Positions 35,544-43,616 of a DNA stretch of 64,000 nucleotides are shown piece after piece. Made by a program: the position numbers and the translations under genes. The stretch lies in contig NZ_SRIF01000004.1 of the NCBI RefSeq assembly GCF_004681185.1, positions 1-64,000 on the forward strand. Reading direction: 5' to 3'. The stretch is from Haloarcula amylovorans. GTDB lineage: Archaea; Halobacteriota; Halobacteria; Halobacteriales; Haloarculaceae. The notes below the pieces were generated by a model, which worked only from the letters and a program-made list of their open reading frames with translations, made no database searches and was not told the DNA's origin. Position 1 is the first letter of the stretch; every line of letters starts with the position of its first letter.

Positions 35544-36719
35544 ATGGCTCCGGAGATTACCAGCATCGAGTCCGTAGAGTTTTCTTACCCCATCGAGGAC
35601 GTGGGAACCGACCAGCACGGGTTCAACCTCGTCTACGAACCCGGGTCGGTGACAGAGCGAAAACTGTTCGCGCTCAAAGTCGAGACTGACACGGGCATCA
35701 CCGGCGAGTACGTGGGCGGGAACTCCCCCGGCGCGGCGCAGATCAACATGTTCGCGGACTATCTCGTTGGGAAGAACCCGCTCGAACGCGAGCGCCACTG
35801 GAGCGAGATGAAACGCGCGCTCCGGAAGTACGACCGGATGGGCATCGGTCCCATCGACGTCGCCCTCTGGGACTTTGCCGGCAAGTACCACGACGCCGCG
35901 ATTCACGAACTGCTCGGCACCTATCAGACCGAGTTCCCGGCCTACGCCTCGACGTACCACGGCGACGAGAACGGTGGCCTCGACACGCCCGAGGCGTTCG
36001 CAGACTTCGCCGAGGAGTGTCGCGAGATGGGCTATCAGGCGTTCAAGATTCACGGCTGGGGCGGCAGCGAGGGCTCCCGTGACCTCGACAGGGAAATCGA
36101 CGCGGTCCACGCCGTCGGCGACCGGGTCGGCGACGAGATGGACCTGATGCACGATCCGGCCTGCGAACTGGAGACGTTCGCCGACGCGCTCAAACTCGGC
36201 CGGGCGCTCGACGAGGTCGGCTTCTTCTGGTACGAGGACCCATACCGAGACGGCGGTGTTTCCCAACACGGCCACCGGAAACTCCGCCAGGCGCTCGATA
36301 CGCCCATCTTGCAGACCGAACACGTCCGCGGATTAGAGCCGGCGACGGACTTCATCGCCAACGAAGCGACTGACTTCCTGCGGGCGGACCCCGAGTACGA
36401 CGGCGGCATCACCGGCGCGATGAAACGCGCCAAGGTCGCCGAAGGGTTCGGACTGGACGTAGAGTTCCACGCGCCCGGTCCTGCCCAGCGACAGTGTATC
36501 GCGGCCATCCGCAACACCAACTACTACGAACTGGCGCTGGTCCACCCCGACTGTCCCAACACCCAACCGCCGGTGTACGAGGGCGACTACTCCGACATGC
36601 TCGACACCGTCGATAGCGACGGGATGGTGTCGGTTCCCGACGGTCCGGGACTGGGCGTCGAGTACGATTGGGACTACATCGAGGACAACAAGACCGGGAG
36701 CGTCCACACGTACGAGTGA
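35544..36719 (+). CDS. Enolase-superfamily sugar-acid dehydratase (mandelate racemase type)
   Basis: A 391-residue enolase-superfamily enzyme that should dehydrate an aldonate to a 2-keto-3-deoxy acid. The capping domain covers about residues 1-125. The barrel has Lys168 and His170 (FKIHGWG), a metal Asp in LMHDPACEL, a metal Glu in WYEDPY, and the pair TEHVRG and HAPGPAQRQ. The second Lys of the usual KxK pair is replaced by His, which occurs in some subgroups. The family contains L-rhamnonate, L-fuconate and D-xylonate dehydratases (XacD-like). It is divergent from the SDR (130 nt apart) and followed 6 nt later by a dehydrogenase. Confidence 0.85.
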   Translation: MAPEITSIESVEFSYPIEDVGTDQHGFNLVYEPGSVTERKLFALKVETDTGITGEYVGGNSPGAAQINMFADYLVGKNPLERERHWSEMKRALRKYDRMGIGPIDVALWDFAGKYHDAAIHELLGTYQTEFPAYASTYHGDENGGLDTPEAFADFAEECREMGYQAFKIHGWGGSEGSRDLDREIDAVHAVGDRVGDEMDLMHDPACELETFADALKLGRALDEVGFFWYEDPYRDGGVSQHGHRKLRQALDTPILQTEHVRGLEPATDFIANEATDFLRADPEYDGGITGAMKRAKVAEGFGLDVEFHAPGPAQRQCIAAIRNTNYYELALVHPDCPNTQPPVYEGDYSDMLDTVDSDGMVSVPDGPGLGVEYDWDYIEDNKTGSVHTYE

Positions 36720-36725
36720 GATGAC

Positions 36726-37823
36726 ATGACCTACAAGGCCGGTATCATTGGCACGGGCGGGATCGCCGGGATGGGCATCCTCGGGATGCACGACGAAGAC
36801 GAGATCGGACAGAAGAAGGTCCGAGCGAGTCACGCGGGGGGCTACGATGCGGCCGACGGCGTCGAACTGGTCGCGGTGGCCGACGTCGACGAGGAGAAAC
36901 TCGACCGCTTCGGCGAGGCATGGGACATCCCCGAATCGGGTCGGTACGTCGGCCACGCGGCCATGCTCGACGCCGAGGACCTCGACGTGGTCTCGGTGTG
37001 TACGCCGTCGTACCTCCACGCAGACCACGTTATCGACGCCGCCAGGGCTGCGGCCGCCCCGTCGCTCGTCTGGTGTGAGAAGCCCATCGCCTCCTCGGTG
37101 AGCGAGGCGGAGCGGATGGTCGAAACCTGCGCGGAGACGGAGACCGAGTTGCTCGTCAACCACTCGTTTCGCTTCACGAGCAAACTCCGGCGACTCCGTG
37201 ACCTCGTTCGCGAGGAGGAAATCATCGGCGAGGTGCAGTCGGTCGCGACGCAGTTCCGCATGGAGTTGCTGCGGAACTCGACGCACTTACTGGATACGCT
37301 CGTCTATCTCCTAGACGACAGGGCGTCGCAGGTCTCGGGCTACATCACCGGCGAGAACGAGGCTGTCGACTCGTTGCAGGCGGCCGAACGCGTGGACGAC
37401 GCTGGCGGTGGCGGTTTCGTCGTGATGGACGACGGGGCATTCGTGACCATCGACTGTACGATTCCCCGCGCCGAGTCCTCGATGACGCTCAACTTCATCG
37501 GCAACGAGGGGAAACTCTACCTGAACAACGACGACGGCGAGTGGCGCTACTGGCGGCTGGAGGGCGGTGACCACGTCGAAGAGCCGCTGCCCGGCATCGA
37601 GGGCGCGTGGACCTGGGACGAGGACTACCGCGACGCCTTCGCCAACGCCGCGTCGGACATCGTCTCGGTGCTGGACGGCGAGATGGCGAATCCCTCGACC
37701 GGCGAGGAAGCCACGCGCTCGCTGGAGATTATCGTGGGTTTCTACATCTCACATTACACCGGCGGGCAGGTATCCATCCCGCTGGACCGGCCACTACGCG
37801 ACGTGACTATCACGTCCTGGTGA
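36726..37823 (+). CDS. Gfo/Idh/MocA-family sugar dehydrogenase
   Basis: A 365-residue NAD(P)-dependent dehydrogenase of the Gfo/Idh/MocA family. The N-terminal Rossmann domain (GIIGTGGIAGMG) is followed by the family lysine in CEKPIAS and the NHSFRFTSKLRRL region. HLLDTLVYLL contains the conserved catalytic His of the MocA group. It starts 6 nt after the dehydratase stop and belongs to the same operon. It could be the second oxidation step on a keto sugar or sugar. It differs clearly from the Gfo6-type protein of 28953-30035. Confidence 0.88.
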   Translation: MTYKAGIIGTGGIAGMGILGMHDEDEIGQKKVRASHAGGYDAADGVELVAVADVDEEKLDRFGEAWDIPESGRYVGHAAMLDAEDLDVVSVCTPSYLHADHVIDAARAAAAPSLVWCEKPIASSVSEAERMVETCAETETELLVNHSFRFTSKLRRLRDLVREEEIIGEVQSVATQFRMELLRNSTHLLDTLVYLLDDRASQVSGYITGENEAVDSLQAAERVDDAGGGGFVVMDDGAFVTIDCTIPRAESSMTLNFIGNEGKLYLNNDDGEWRYWRLEGGDHVEEPLPGIEGAWTWDEDYRDAFANAASDIVSVLDGEMANPSTGEEATRSLEIIVGFYISHYTGGQVSIPLDRPLRDVTITSW

Positions 37824-37921
37824 ACCTCTGCCGTCGACGACGAGATTCGTTCCACATAACGAAACGAACGCTCGCGCGTTCGGGACACCTCTTTTATCTA
37901 CTCGGCGACTCACGTACCGGT

Positions 37922-38182
37922 ATGGCCGATGCCGACCGCGTCCGGCTCCGCTACGCGCCTGACGACGACAACATCGCTTCGGCGCTCCGCAGCGAGACGT
38001 TCGAACTGTACCTCCGCCGCTCCAAAGCGGGACCCGTCGGATCCGGCGACGAGTGGGAAGAAGTCGTCAACGACGGCTGCGGGCGGACCAGTCCGGTCAC
38101 GCTTCGCGTCGAATCGGTAGCGGGCGGCACGACGGTCGGCGAACAGACAGCGTTCGAATTTCACTCCGCAACGACCGAGTGA
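37922..38182 (+). CDS. Small acidic protein of unknown function
   Basis: An 86-residue protein without a recognisable domain. A TATA box TTTTATCT (37892-37899) lies about 26 nt before the ATG, exactly where a leaderless haloarchaeal gene needs it, which argues that it is real. The sequence has beta-strand-like segments (FELYLRRSKAG, PVTLRVESVAGG) and no membrane helix. It sits between the MocA-type dehydrogenase and the FAH gene. The function is unknown; no similarity is visible to the neighbours. Confidence 0.6.
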   Translation: MADADRVRLRYAPDDDNIASALRSETFELYLRRSKAGPVGSGDEWEEVVNDGCGRTSPVTLRVESVAGGTTVGEQTAFEFHSATTE

Positions 38183-38454
38183 GTGACCGTAATCGGTCGA
38201 GAGCTGCTCGCGTTTGCGCGACGGTGAGCCGAGCGAACGACGACGGATACGAACGGTAACCTAAGCGAATGACGACTCGCTCAACCGCGAAGAATCGACC
38301 TTTTGAAGCCGTGAAAGCACGGAATACTGGCAAGTAGGGCGGCGAGAGTAGGGTTAGAGACCACGCGTAACGGGCCATCTCTTCGGACACGAGTTTCGTA
38401 ATACTGAACGCCCATTTCGACGCTTGGACGGAATCGTCGCAAACGTGTACCGAC

Positions 38455-39321
38455 TCAGACAGTCGTCACCGGGTTCGAGAGGTGGCCGACGCGCTCGATG
38501 TCGATATCGACCTGATCGCCCGCTTCGAGCGTGAACTCCTCTTCGGGGACGAGCGACGTGCCGGTCAGTAACACCGCCGTCTCCGGGACAGTGTTGTGTT
38601 TCGTGAGATAGGAGACGAGTTCCTCGCAGGTCCGGACCATCTCGCCGGTCGAGGTTCCCTCCTCGTACAGCCGCTCGCCGTCTCGGTCGATAGTCATCGT
38701 CATCTTCAGGTCGTGTGGGTCGCCGACTGCATCGGGCGTGGCGACGCAGGGACCGAGCGAACACGCCCTGTCGTACACCTTCGCCTGCGGGAGATAGAGC
38801 GGGTTCTCGCCCTCGATGGACCGGCTACTCACGTCGTTGCCGACGGTGTAGCCCACGATGTCGCCGTTGTGGAGGACGATGCCCAGTTCCGGTTCGGGGA
38901 CGTCCCACTTCGAGTCGCCGCGGATGCCGACGGCCTCGCCGGGACCGACGACGCGAGACGGCGTCGCCTTGAAGAAAATCTCCGGGCGGTCGGCCTCGTA
39001 GACGTTTAGGTACATCTCCGGCATCCCACTCTCGGCCTCGCGCGCCTGTTCGCTGATCTCGTAGGTGACGCCGGCGGCCCACACTTCGTCCACGTCGAGC
39101 GGAATCGCCGCGGCGGTCTCGTCGGGGACGGACACCGACGCCGCCTCCTCGACGAGCCGGCGGGCCACCTCGTCTACCGTCTCGCTGGCCACGTCAGCGA
39201 CGTGAGCCAAGTCGTCGAAGGCGGTTACGCTCGGGCGGGCGGCGGTCAGATCGTACGCCTCGTCGGCCTCACGAGCGATGAGCCGCCGCTTTCCGTCCTC
39301 GGCGGTACAGTAGTATCGCAT
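38455..39321 (-). CDS. xacE: Fumarylacetoacetate hydrolase-family enzyme
   Basis: A 288-residue FAH-fold enzyme. In Haloferax the 2-keto-3-deoxyxylonate dehydratase XacE belongs to this family, and in the rhamnose/fucose diketo-hydrolase route a FAH-family enzyme hydrolyses the 2,4-diketo acid. Typical segments are VWAAGVTYEISEQAREAE, FFKATPSRVVG, the metal site DVPEPELGIVL and VGNDVSSRSIEGENPLYLPQAKVYD. The start at 39321 (MRYYCTAEDG) is chosen because the upstream frame adds a non-acidic tail. It diverges from the aldehyde dehydrogenase gene, 92 nt between starts. The symbol is tentative since substrate choice is not seen in the sequence. Confidence 0.82.
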   Translation of the reverse strand: MRYYCTAEDGKRRLIAREADEAYDLTAARPSVTAFDDLAHVADVASETVDEVARRLVEEAASVSVPDETAAAIPLDVDEVWAAGVTYEISEQAREAESGMPEMYLNVYEADRPEIFFKATPSRVVGPGEAVGIRGDSKWDVPEPELGIVLHNGDIVGYTVGNDVSSRSIEGENPLYLPQAKVYDRACSLGPCVATPDAVGDPHDLKMTMTIDRDGERLYEEGTSTGEMVRTCEELVSYLTKHNTVPETAVLLTGTSLVPEEEFTLEAGDQVDIDIERVGHLSNPVTTV

Positions 39322-39413
39322 ATCCCGGTATTGTACGCCGTAGGGTCTTGTCGGTTCCGGTGATTCTACCGTCACCAAAACTTTCTCGTAGGGGGGACAC
39401 TTCGCATCAAACG

Positions 39414-40856
39414 ATGAGCGAGACATACCACAACTACGTAGACGGTGAGTGGGTAGAATCGGAGACGGGGGAGACCTTCGAGAACACGAACCCGGCCGAC
39501 CGGAGCGACGTCATCGGTGAGTTCCAACAGTCGAGCGAGGCAGACGCCGAAGCGGCCGTCGAGGCCGCGGCCGCCGCGACCGACGAGTGGGCAAACACGC
39601 CCGGCCCGGAACGCGGCGCTATCCTGCGCGAGGCGTCGAAGAACCTCGAAGCGCGCAAGGACGAATTGACCGAGACGCTCGTCCGGGAAGAGGGGAAGGC
39701 CCGCCCCGAGGCGGCCGGTGAGGTCCAGCGCGCCATCGACATCTTCTCATACTACGGCGCGAAGGCGAGCGACATCGGCGGCGACGTTAAGTCCTCTAGC
39801 AGTCAAGATACGACGCTCTACACGAAGAACGAGCCCGTCGGCGTCGCCGGCCTCATCACGCCGTGGAACTACCCTGTCGCCATCCCCGCGTGGAAGATTG
39901 CCCCGGCGCTGGCAACTGGGACGACCGTCGCCTTCAAACCCGCATCGCTCGCGCCGAACGTCGCCCGAAAGCTCGTCGAGTGTCTGGACGAGGCCGGTCT
40001 CCCCGACGGCGCGCTCAACTTCGTGACTGGTCCCGGAAGCGCCGTTGGCAAGACATTCTCCACCCACGACGCCATCGACGCCGTCTCCTTCACCGGGAGT
40101 TCGGCCGTCGGCGAGACCGTCGGCGACCAGGCCAACGAGACGGGCAAGCGCGTCCAACTGGAGATGGGCGGGAAGAACCCCGTCGTCGTCATGGACAGCG
40201 CCGACGTGGACGAGGCGGTCGACATCGCCGCGTCCGGCGCGTTCGGCGTCACAGGTCAGGCCTGTACCGCCTGTTCACGGGCCATCGTCCACGAGGACCT
40301 CTACGACGAGTTCGTCGAAGGGGTCGTCGAAGCCGCCGAGTCCATCGACATCGGTCCCGGACTCGACGGGGCCGACATGGGACCGCACGTCAGCGAGAGC
40401 GAACTCGAGAGCACGCTCGAATACGTCGACGTCGGTAGCAACGAGGGCGCGACGCTCGAAACCGGCGGCGAGGAGGTCGATGCCGGCGACGGCTTCTTCG
40501 TCTCGCCGGCGGTGTTCTCCGACGTGGAACCGGACATGCGCATCGCCCAGGAGGAGATCTTCGGGCCGGTGCTGGCTGTCATCCCGGTCAGTAGCTACGA
40601 CGAGGCGCTGTCGGTCTCGAACGGCGTCCGCTACGGGCTCTCGGCCAGCATCGTCACGCAGGACCTCTCGGAGGCGCACAACTTCGTCGAGGACTCCGAG
40701 TCCGGCGTCGTGAAGGTCAACGAGAAGACGACCGGTCTCGAACTGCACGTGCCCTTCGGTGGCATGAAGGACTCGTCGAGCGAGACCTATCGCGAGCAAG
40801 GCGACGCGGGACTGGACTTCTACACCCTCTCGAAGACGGTCTACCTCAACTACTGA
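39414..40856 (+). CDS. xacF: Aldehyde dehydrogenase (2-oxoglutarate semialdehyde dehydrogenase-like)
   Basis: A 480-residue NAD(P)-dependent aldehyde dehydrogenase. The general base is Glu250 in EMGGKNP and the nucleophile Cys284 in GQACTACSR. EEIFGPVLAVIP and NEKTTGLELHVPFGGMKDSS complete the family pattern. It resembles the haloarchaeal XacF and bacterial KGSA dehydrogenases, which oxidise 2-oxoglutarate semialdehyde to 2-oxoglutarate, the last step of oxidative pentose breakdown. Its divergence from the FAH-type gene supports this reading, so the symbol is given as tentative. Confidence 0.82.
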   Translation: MSETYHNYVDGEWVESETGETFENTNPADRSDVIGEFQQSSEADAEAAVEAAAAATDEWANTPGPERGAILREASKNLEARKDELTETLVREEGKARPEAAGEVQRAIDIFSYYGAKASDIGGDVKSSSSQDTTLYTKNEPVGVAGLITPWNYPVAIPAWKIAPALATGTTVAFKPASLAPNVARKLVECLDEAGLPDGALNFVTGPGSAVGKTFSTHDAIDAVSFTGSSAVGETVGDQANETGKRVQLEMGGKNPVVVMDSADVDEAVDIAASGAFGVTGQACTACSRAIVHEDLYDEFVEGVVEAAESIDIGPGLDGADMGPHVSESELESTLEYVDVGSNEGATLETGGEEVDAGDGFFVSPAVFSDVEPDMRIAQEEIFGPVLAVIPVSSYDEALSVSNGVRYGLSASIVTQDLSEAHNFVEDSESGVVKVNEKTTGLELHVPFGGMKDSSSETYREQGDAGLDFYTLSKTVYLNY

Positions 40857-41220
40857 AGCCCGCCGTCGTCGCCCCAGCTTCTCTGCGGTTTTTCTCACTC
40901 GACCAGTTGCGTGATCGAGTGTCGCTGGCGACTCGCCGGCCGCAGTCGCCGACAATGGGTATCTGCAGGATGTCGATGCGCTTGGTCTCGCTCTCGGCGG
41001 TCCCGTCGCCACAGTCGGAGATCACCCGGACGATTCGATGGATATTAGCAACAATATCGATTCGCTGACTTCGGCGAATTTGCCGTATAGACTAGCAAGA
41101 TGTCTTATTTATATATAAAAATGCAGTATATGGGGGCGTCTAGAAGCATCTGGCTACAAATATGCCCATATAGGAACAATATTCGGCCTAAAATGGCCGA
41201 ATAGTGCTATTCGGGAGTTG
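40857..41220. other. 364-bp gap between convergent genes
   Basis: No gene is seen. The right two-thirds (41040-41200) is AT-rich, with TATATAT-like runs, and stands out from the GC-rich surroundings. The left part (about 40900-41030) can be read on the minus strand as a short open fragment without start, possibly the relic of a lost gene, but nothing recognisable remains. Confidence 0.4.
41181..41202. terminator. Hairpin downstream of the MATE gene
   Basis: A perfect 8-bp stem ATTCGGCC/GGCCGAAT (41181-41188 and 41195-41202) with a 6-nt AT loop. It lies just past the MATE stop (minus strand) and between convergent genes, a likely place for a terminator. Haloarchaeal termination usually depends on T-runs, so a hairpin role is only probable. 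Confidence 0.45.
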
Positions 41221-42708
41221 TCAGTCGCCGGAAACGGGCGTCTCCTCTTCGTCCCCGTCGAAGCCGCTGGGACCCGGCGTTCCGCGAACGTCACCCCCGC
41301 GCCACGTCTCGCTGCTGAACCACGTCCATGCGATGAGCGCACCGACGACGTTCGAGACGAAGAATGCGATCCAGATACCGCGTGGATCGGGTTGGGCGAG
41401 GAACCAGAAGTCCGTCGCTAACACGCCGCGCGAAGCGACCCACGCGATGGGGAGTCGAACGACGGCCAGCGTGGCGACGGAGATGGCGGCTGCGATCATC
41501 GTCTTTCCGGCACCGCGGAAGCCACCGGAGAACGCACGCATGATGCCGATGAAGCCAAAGGAGAGGGCGACGTAGCGGAGGAAGGTCGTCCCGTGGTCCA
41601 GCACGGCCGGATCGTCGGTGAAGACGGTGACGATCGGCTCGGGCACGAAGAAGATGAGCACGCCGGCGGCACCGAGGACGGCGAACAGGAACTTCGCGGC
41701 GACGTAGTTCGCCTTCGCCGCTCGGTCGTACTTTCCGGCACCGATGTTCTGGCCCGTCATCGTCTCCACCCCGCGGGCGACGGCGATGGCGGGCAGGAAG
41801 ATGACCGAGAAGACGCGGGTGCCGATACCGAACGCGGCGACGACGGAGGTAGAGAACAGGCCCACGACGAGCAACAACGCGTTGATCGAGAGCGCGCGGC
41901 CGGTCCCCTCGATGCTGGCCGGGATCCCGATCTGGAGAATCTTCCGCAGGTACTGCGTGTCTGGCACCATATCCGAGAGGTGGATCTGTATCCCGCGGTT
42001 CCCCGAGAGCATGATGGCGACGCCGACGGCCATCGCCAGACTGCGCGAGAAGACAGTCGCGATGGCCGCGCCCTGAATCCCCATCTCGGGGAAGGCAACG
42101 GTGCCGAACAGCGGGGCGTTTTCGAGAAGCGTCCATCCGTTGATGAGGAACGGGTCGAGGACGACGTTGATCACGACGGTCCCGAACATGACGAACATCG
42201 GCGTCAACGTGTCGCCCGCGCCGCGCATCAGCGAGATGAACACGAAGAAGCCGAACATGAACGGCAGGCCCAGTGCGACGACCTCCATGTAGGCTGTCGC
42301 GCCGGGAAGCACGTCTGGCGATGCACCGAGGAACGAGAGGAACGGTCTGACGACGAGGTAGCCGAGTCCACCCAGCAGCGCCGAGGCGAGAAAGGCAAAC
42401 GTGAACGTCTGCGAGGCGGCGTACTCGGCCTCCTCTGTCTCGTCCGCGCCCGTGTGCTGGGCGACGAGGACGCTCCCGGCTACCGACAGGCCCATTCCAA
42501 GCGAGATGAGCAGAAACACCATCGGGAAGGCGAAGGAGACGGCCGCGAGCGCTTCGGTCGAGTACTGGCCGAGCCAGAAGGTGTCCGCGAGGTTGTACGC
42601 CGTCTGCATCAGATTCGTGATGACGATGGGCAGCGACAGGAACAGGAGCGGCTTGACGATGCCGCCCTCGGTCAGGTCTAACTCGTCCTGTCCCTTGAAC
42701 AGGCTCAC
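41221..42708 (-). CDS. MATE-family efflux transporter
   Basis: A 495-residue multidrug/cation antiporter with about twelve hydrophobic helices in two homologous halves. The N-terminal half has the conserved PLLFLSLPIVITNLMQTAYNLADTFWLGQYSTEALAAVSFAFP and the second half IGIPASIEGTGRALSINALLLV. The most probable start is GTG at 42708, whose last bases form a GTGA overlap with the stop of the TetR gene; the longer frame from 42729 begins inside that gene. It exports drugs or metabolites. The upstream TetR protein with twin palindromic operators is the likely regulator. Confidence 0.9.
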   Translation of the reverse strand: MSLFKGQDELDLTEGGIVKPLLFLSLPIVITNLMQTAYNLADTFWLGQYSTEALAAVSFAFPMVFLLISLGMGLSVAGSVLVAQHTGADETEEAEYAASQTFTFAFLASALLGGLGYLVVRPFLSFLGASPDVLPGATAYMEVVALGLPFMFGFFVFISLMRGAGDTLTPMFVMFGTVVINVVLDPFLINGWTLLENAPLFGTVAFPEMGIQGAAIATVFSRSLAMAVGVAIMLSGNRGIQIHLSDMVPDTQYLRKILQIGIPASIEGTGRALSINALLLVVGLFSTSVVAAFGIGTRVFSVIFLPAIAVARGVETMTGQNIGAGKYDRAAKANYVAAKFLFAVLGAAGVLIFFVPEPIVTVFTDDPAVLDHGTTFLRYVALSFGFIGIMRAFSGGFRGAGKTMIAAAISVATLAVVRLPIAWVASRGVLATDFWFLAQPDPRGIWIAFFVSNVVGALIAWTWFSSETWRGGDVRGTPGPSGFDGDEEETPVSGD

Positions 42709-43289
42709 GCCACCACCTCCGGCGACCACCCGAGTCGCTCCCGCAGATCAGCTTCGATGAGCTGGCGGGTCTCCTCGGGGGCTTCGCCCAGCGCGACCTG
42801 TCGTGCGTGCGTAGCGTTGATAGCGGTGACGACGAGCCGTGCGACCGTCTCCGGGTCGGAATCTCGAAAGTGACCACTCTCGATGCCCTCGCGGACGGCG
42901 TCGGCGACGACGCCACGCATCAGTTTGTCCATCTCGACGAGGCGGTCGCGGTACGCATCGTGGAAGGGAGCCTGCGCCTTGAGTTCCATGAGCGCGACGG
43001 CGAACTCGCCGTTGCCGTCCTTCGGGGGCGAGAAGACGACGTTCAGGAACGTTTCGAGCCGTTCGCGCGGATCACTCGCACGAGCGGCCAGCTTCCCCTC
43101 GAATCCGTCTAACATCTCGTCTAGAAACGCCCGCAACAGCCCCTCCTTCGTATCGAAGTGGTAGTGAATCGCTGCCGTCGAGAGCGAGGATTCGTCGGCT
43201 ATTCGCTGGATCGTCAACTCGGCGTACCCATGCGCACAGAGAGCACGACGGGTCGCCTGCATTATCTCGGTTCGCGTGTCCGTTTCCAT
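42705..43289 (-). CDS. TetR/AcrR-family transcriptional repressor
   Basis: A 194-residue regulator with an N-terminal TetR helix-turn-helix (residues about 5-55: LTIQRIADESSLSTAAIHYHFDTKEGLL is the recognition region) and a helical ligand domain. The sequence upstream of its ATG contains two copies of an ACTGAC-TG-GTCAGT palindrome that probably serve autoregulation. It is translationally coupled to the MATE exporter by a 4-nt GTGA overlap. The likely signal is a toxic compound pumped by the exporter. Confidence 0.92.
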   Translation of the reverse strand: METDTRTEIMQATRRALCAHGYAELTIQRIADESSLSTAAIHYHFDTKEGLLRAFLDEMLDGFEGKLAARASDPRERLETFLNVVFSPPKDGNGEFAVALMELKAQAPFHDAYRDRLVEMDKLMRGVVADAVREGIESGHFRDSDPETVARLVVTAINATHARQVALGEAPEETRQLIEADLRERLGWSPEVVA

Positions 43290-43302
43290 CTGTCACCCGA
43301 AC

Positions 43303-43344
43303 TTACTGACTGGTCAGTCAAAAGGCTTACTGACTGGTCAGTCA
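43303..43344. promoter_or_regulatory. Twin TetR operators
   Basis: Two copies of the 18-bp sequence TTACTGACTGGTCAGTCA occur at 43303-43320 and 43327-43344, exactly 24 bp apart. Each holds the dyad ACTGAC-TG-GTCAGT (43305-43318 and 43329-43342). They start 14 nt upstream of the TetR ATG and cover the expected promoter. The 24-bp period suggests cooperative binding of two dimers on nearly the same helix face. The assignment to this TetR protein is inferred from position. Confidence 0.8.
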
Positions 43345-43616
43345 GTCACGAGGCAGGCAGACATCGACGACGAGCGCGAGCGCAAGCCCGTTCCGGGATT
43401 GCGCGTGAACGGATTCGGTTGCGGTTGTTCCGCGGCGGGGCTGTCGGCGTGGCACCGAGCCGCAAGTGACGTATGGCCGTACAAGCGCCTTACCGCCCGT
43501 AACGGAGACCTACTAGAAAGTATTCGACTGCTATCAAAATGGAATGGGTCACTTCCCGAGGACATGCACGTCGGTCGAACCCGGATATCGCCTCGGTCCC
43601 AGCGGGGCGGTGGCAG

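Noticed and set aside
35415..36323. N-terminal part of a 571-codon minus-strand frame before the SDR
   Set aside because: It lies antisense to the enolase-superfamily dehydratase and contains no SDR-related sequence; the SDR starts at 35414.
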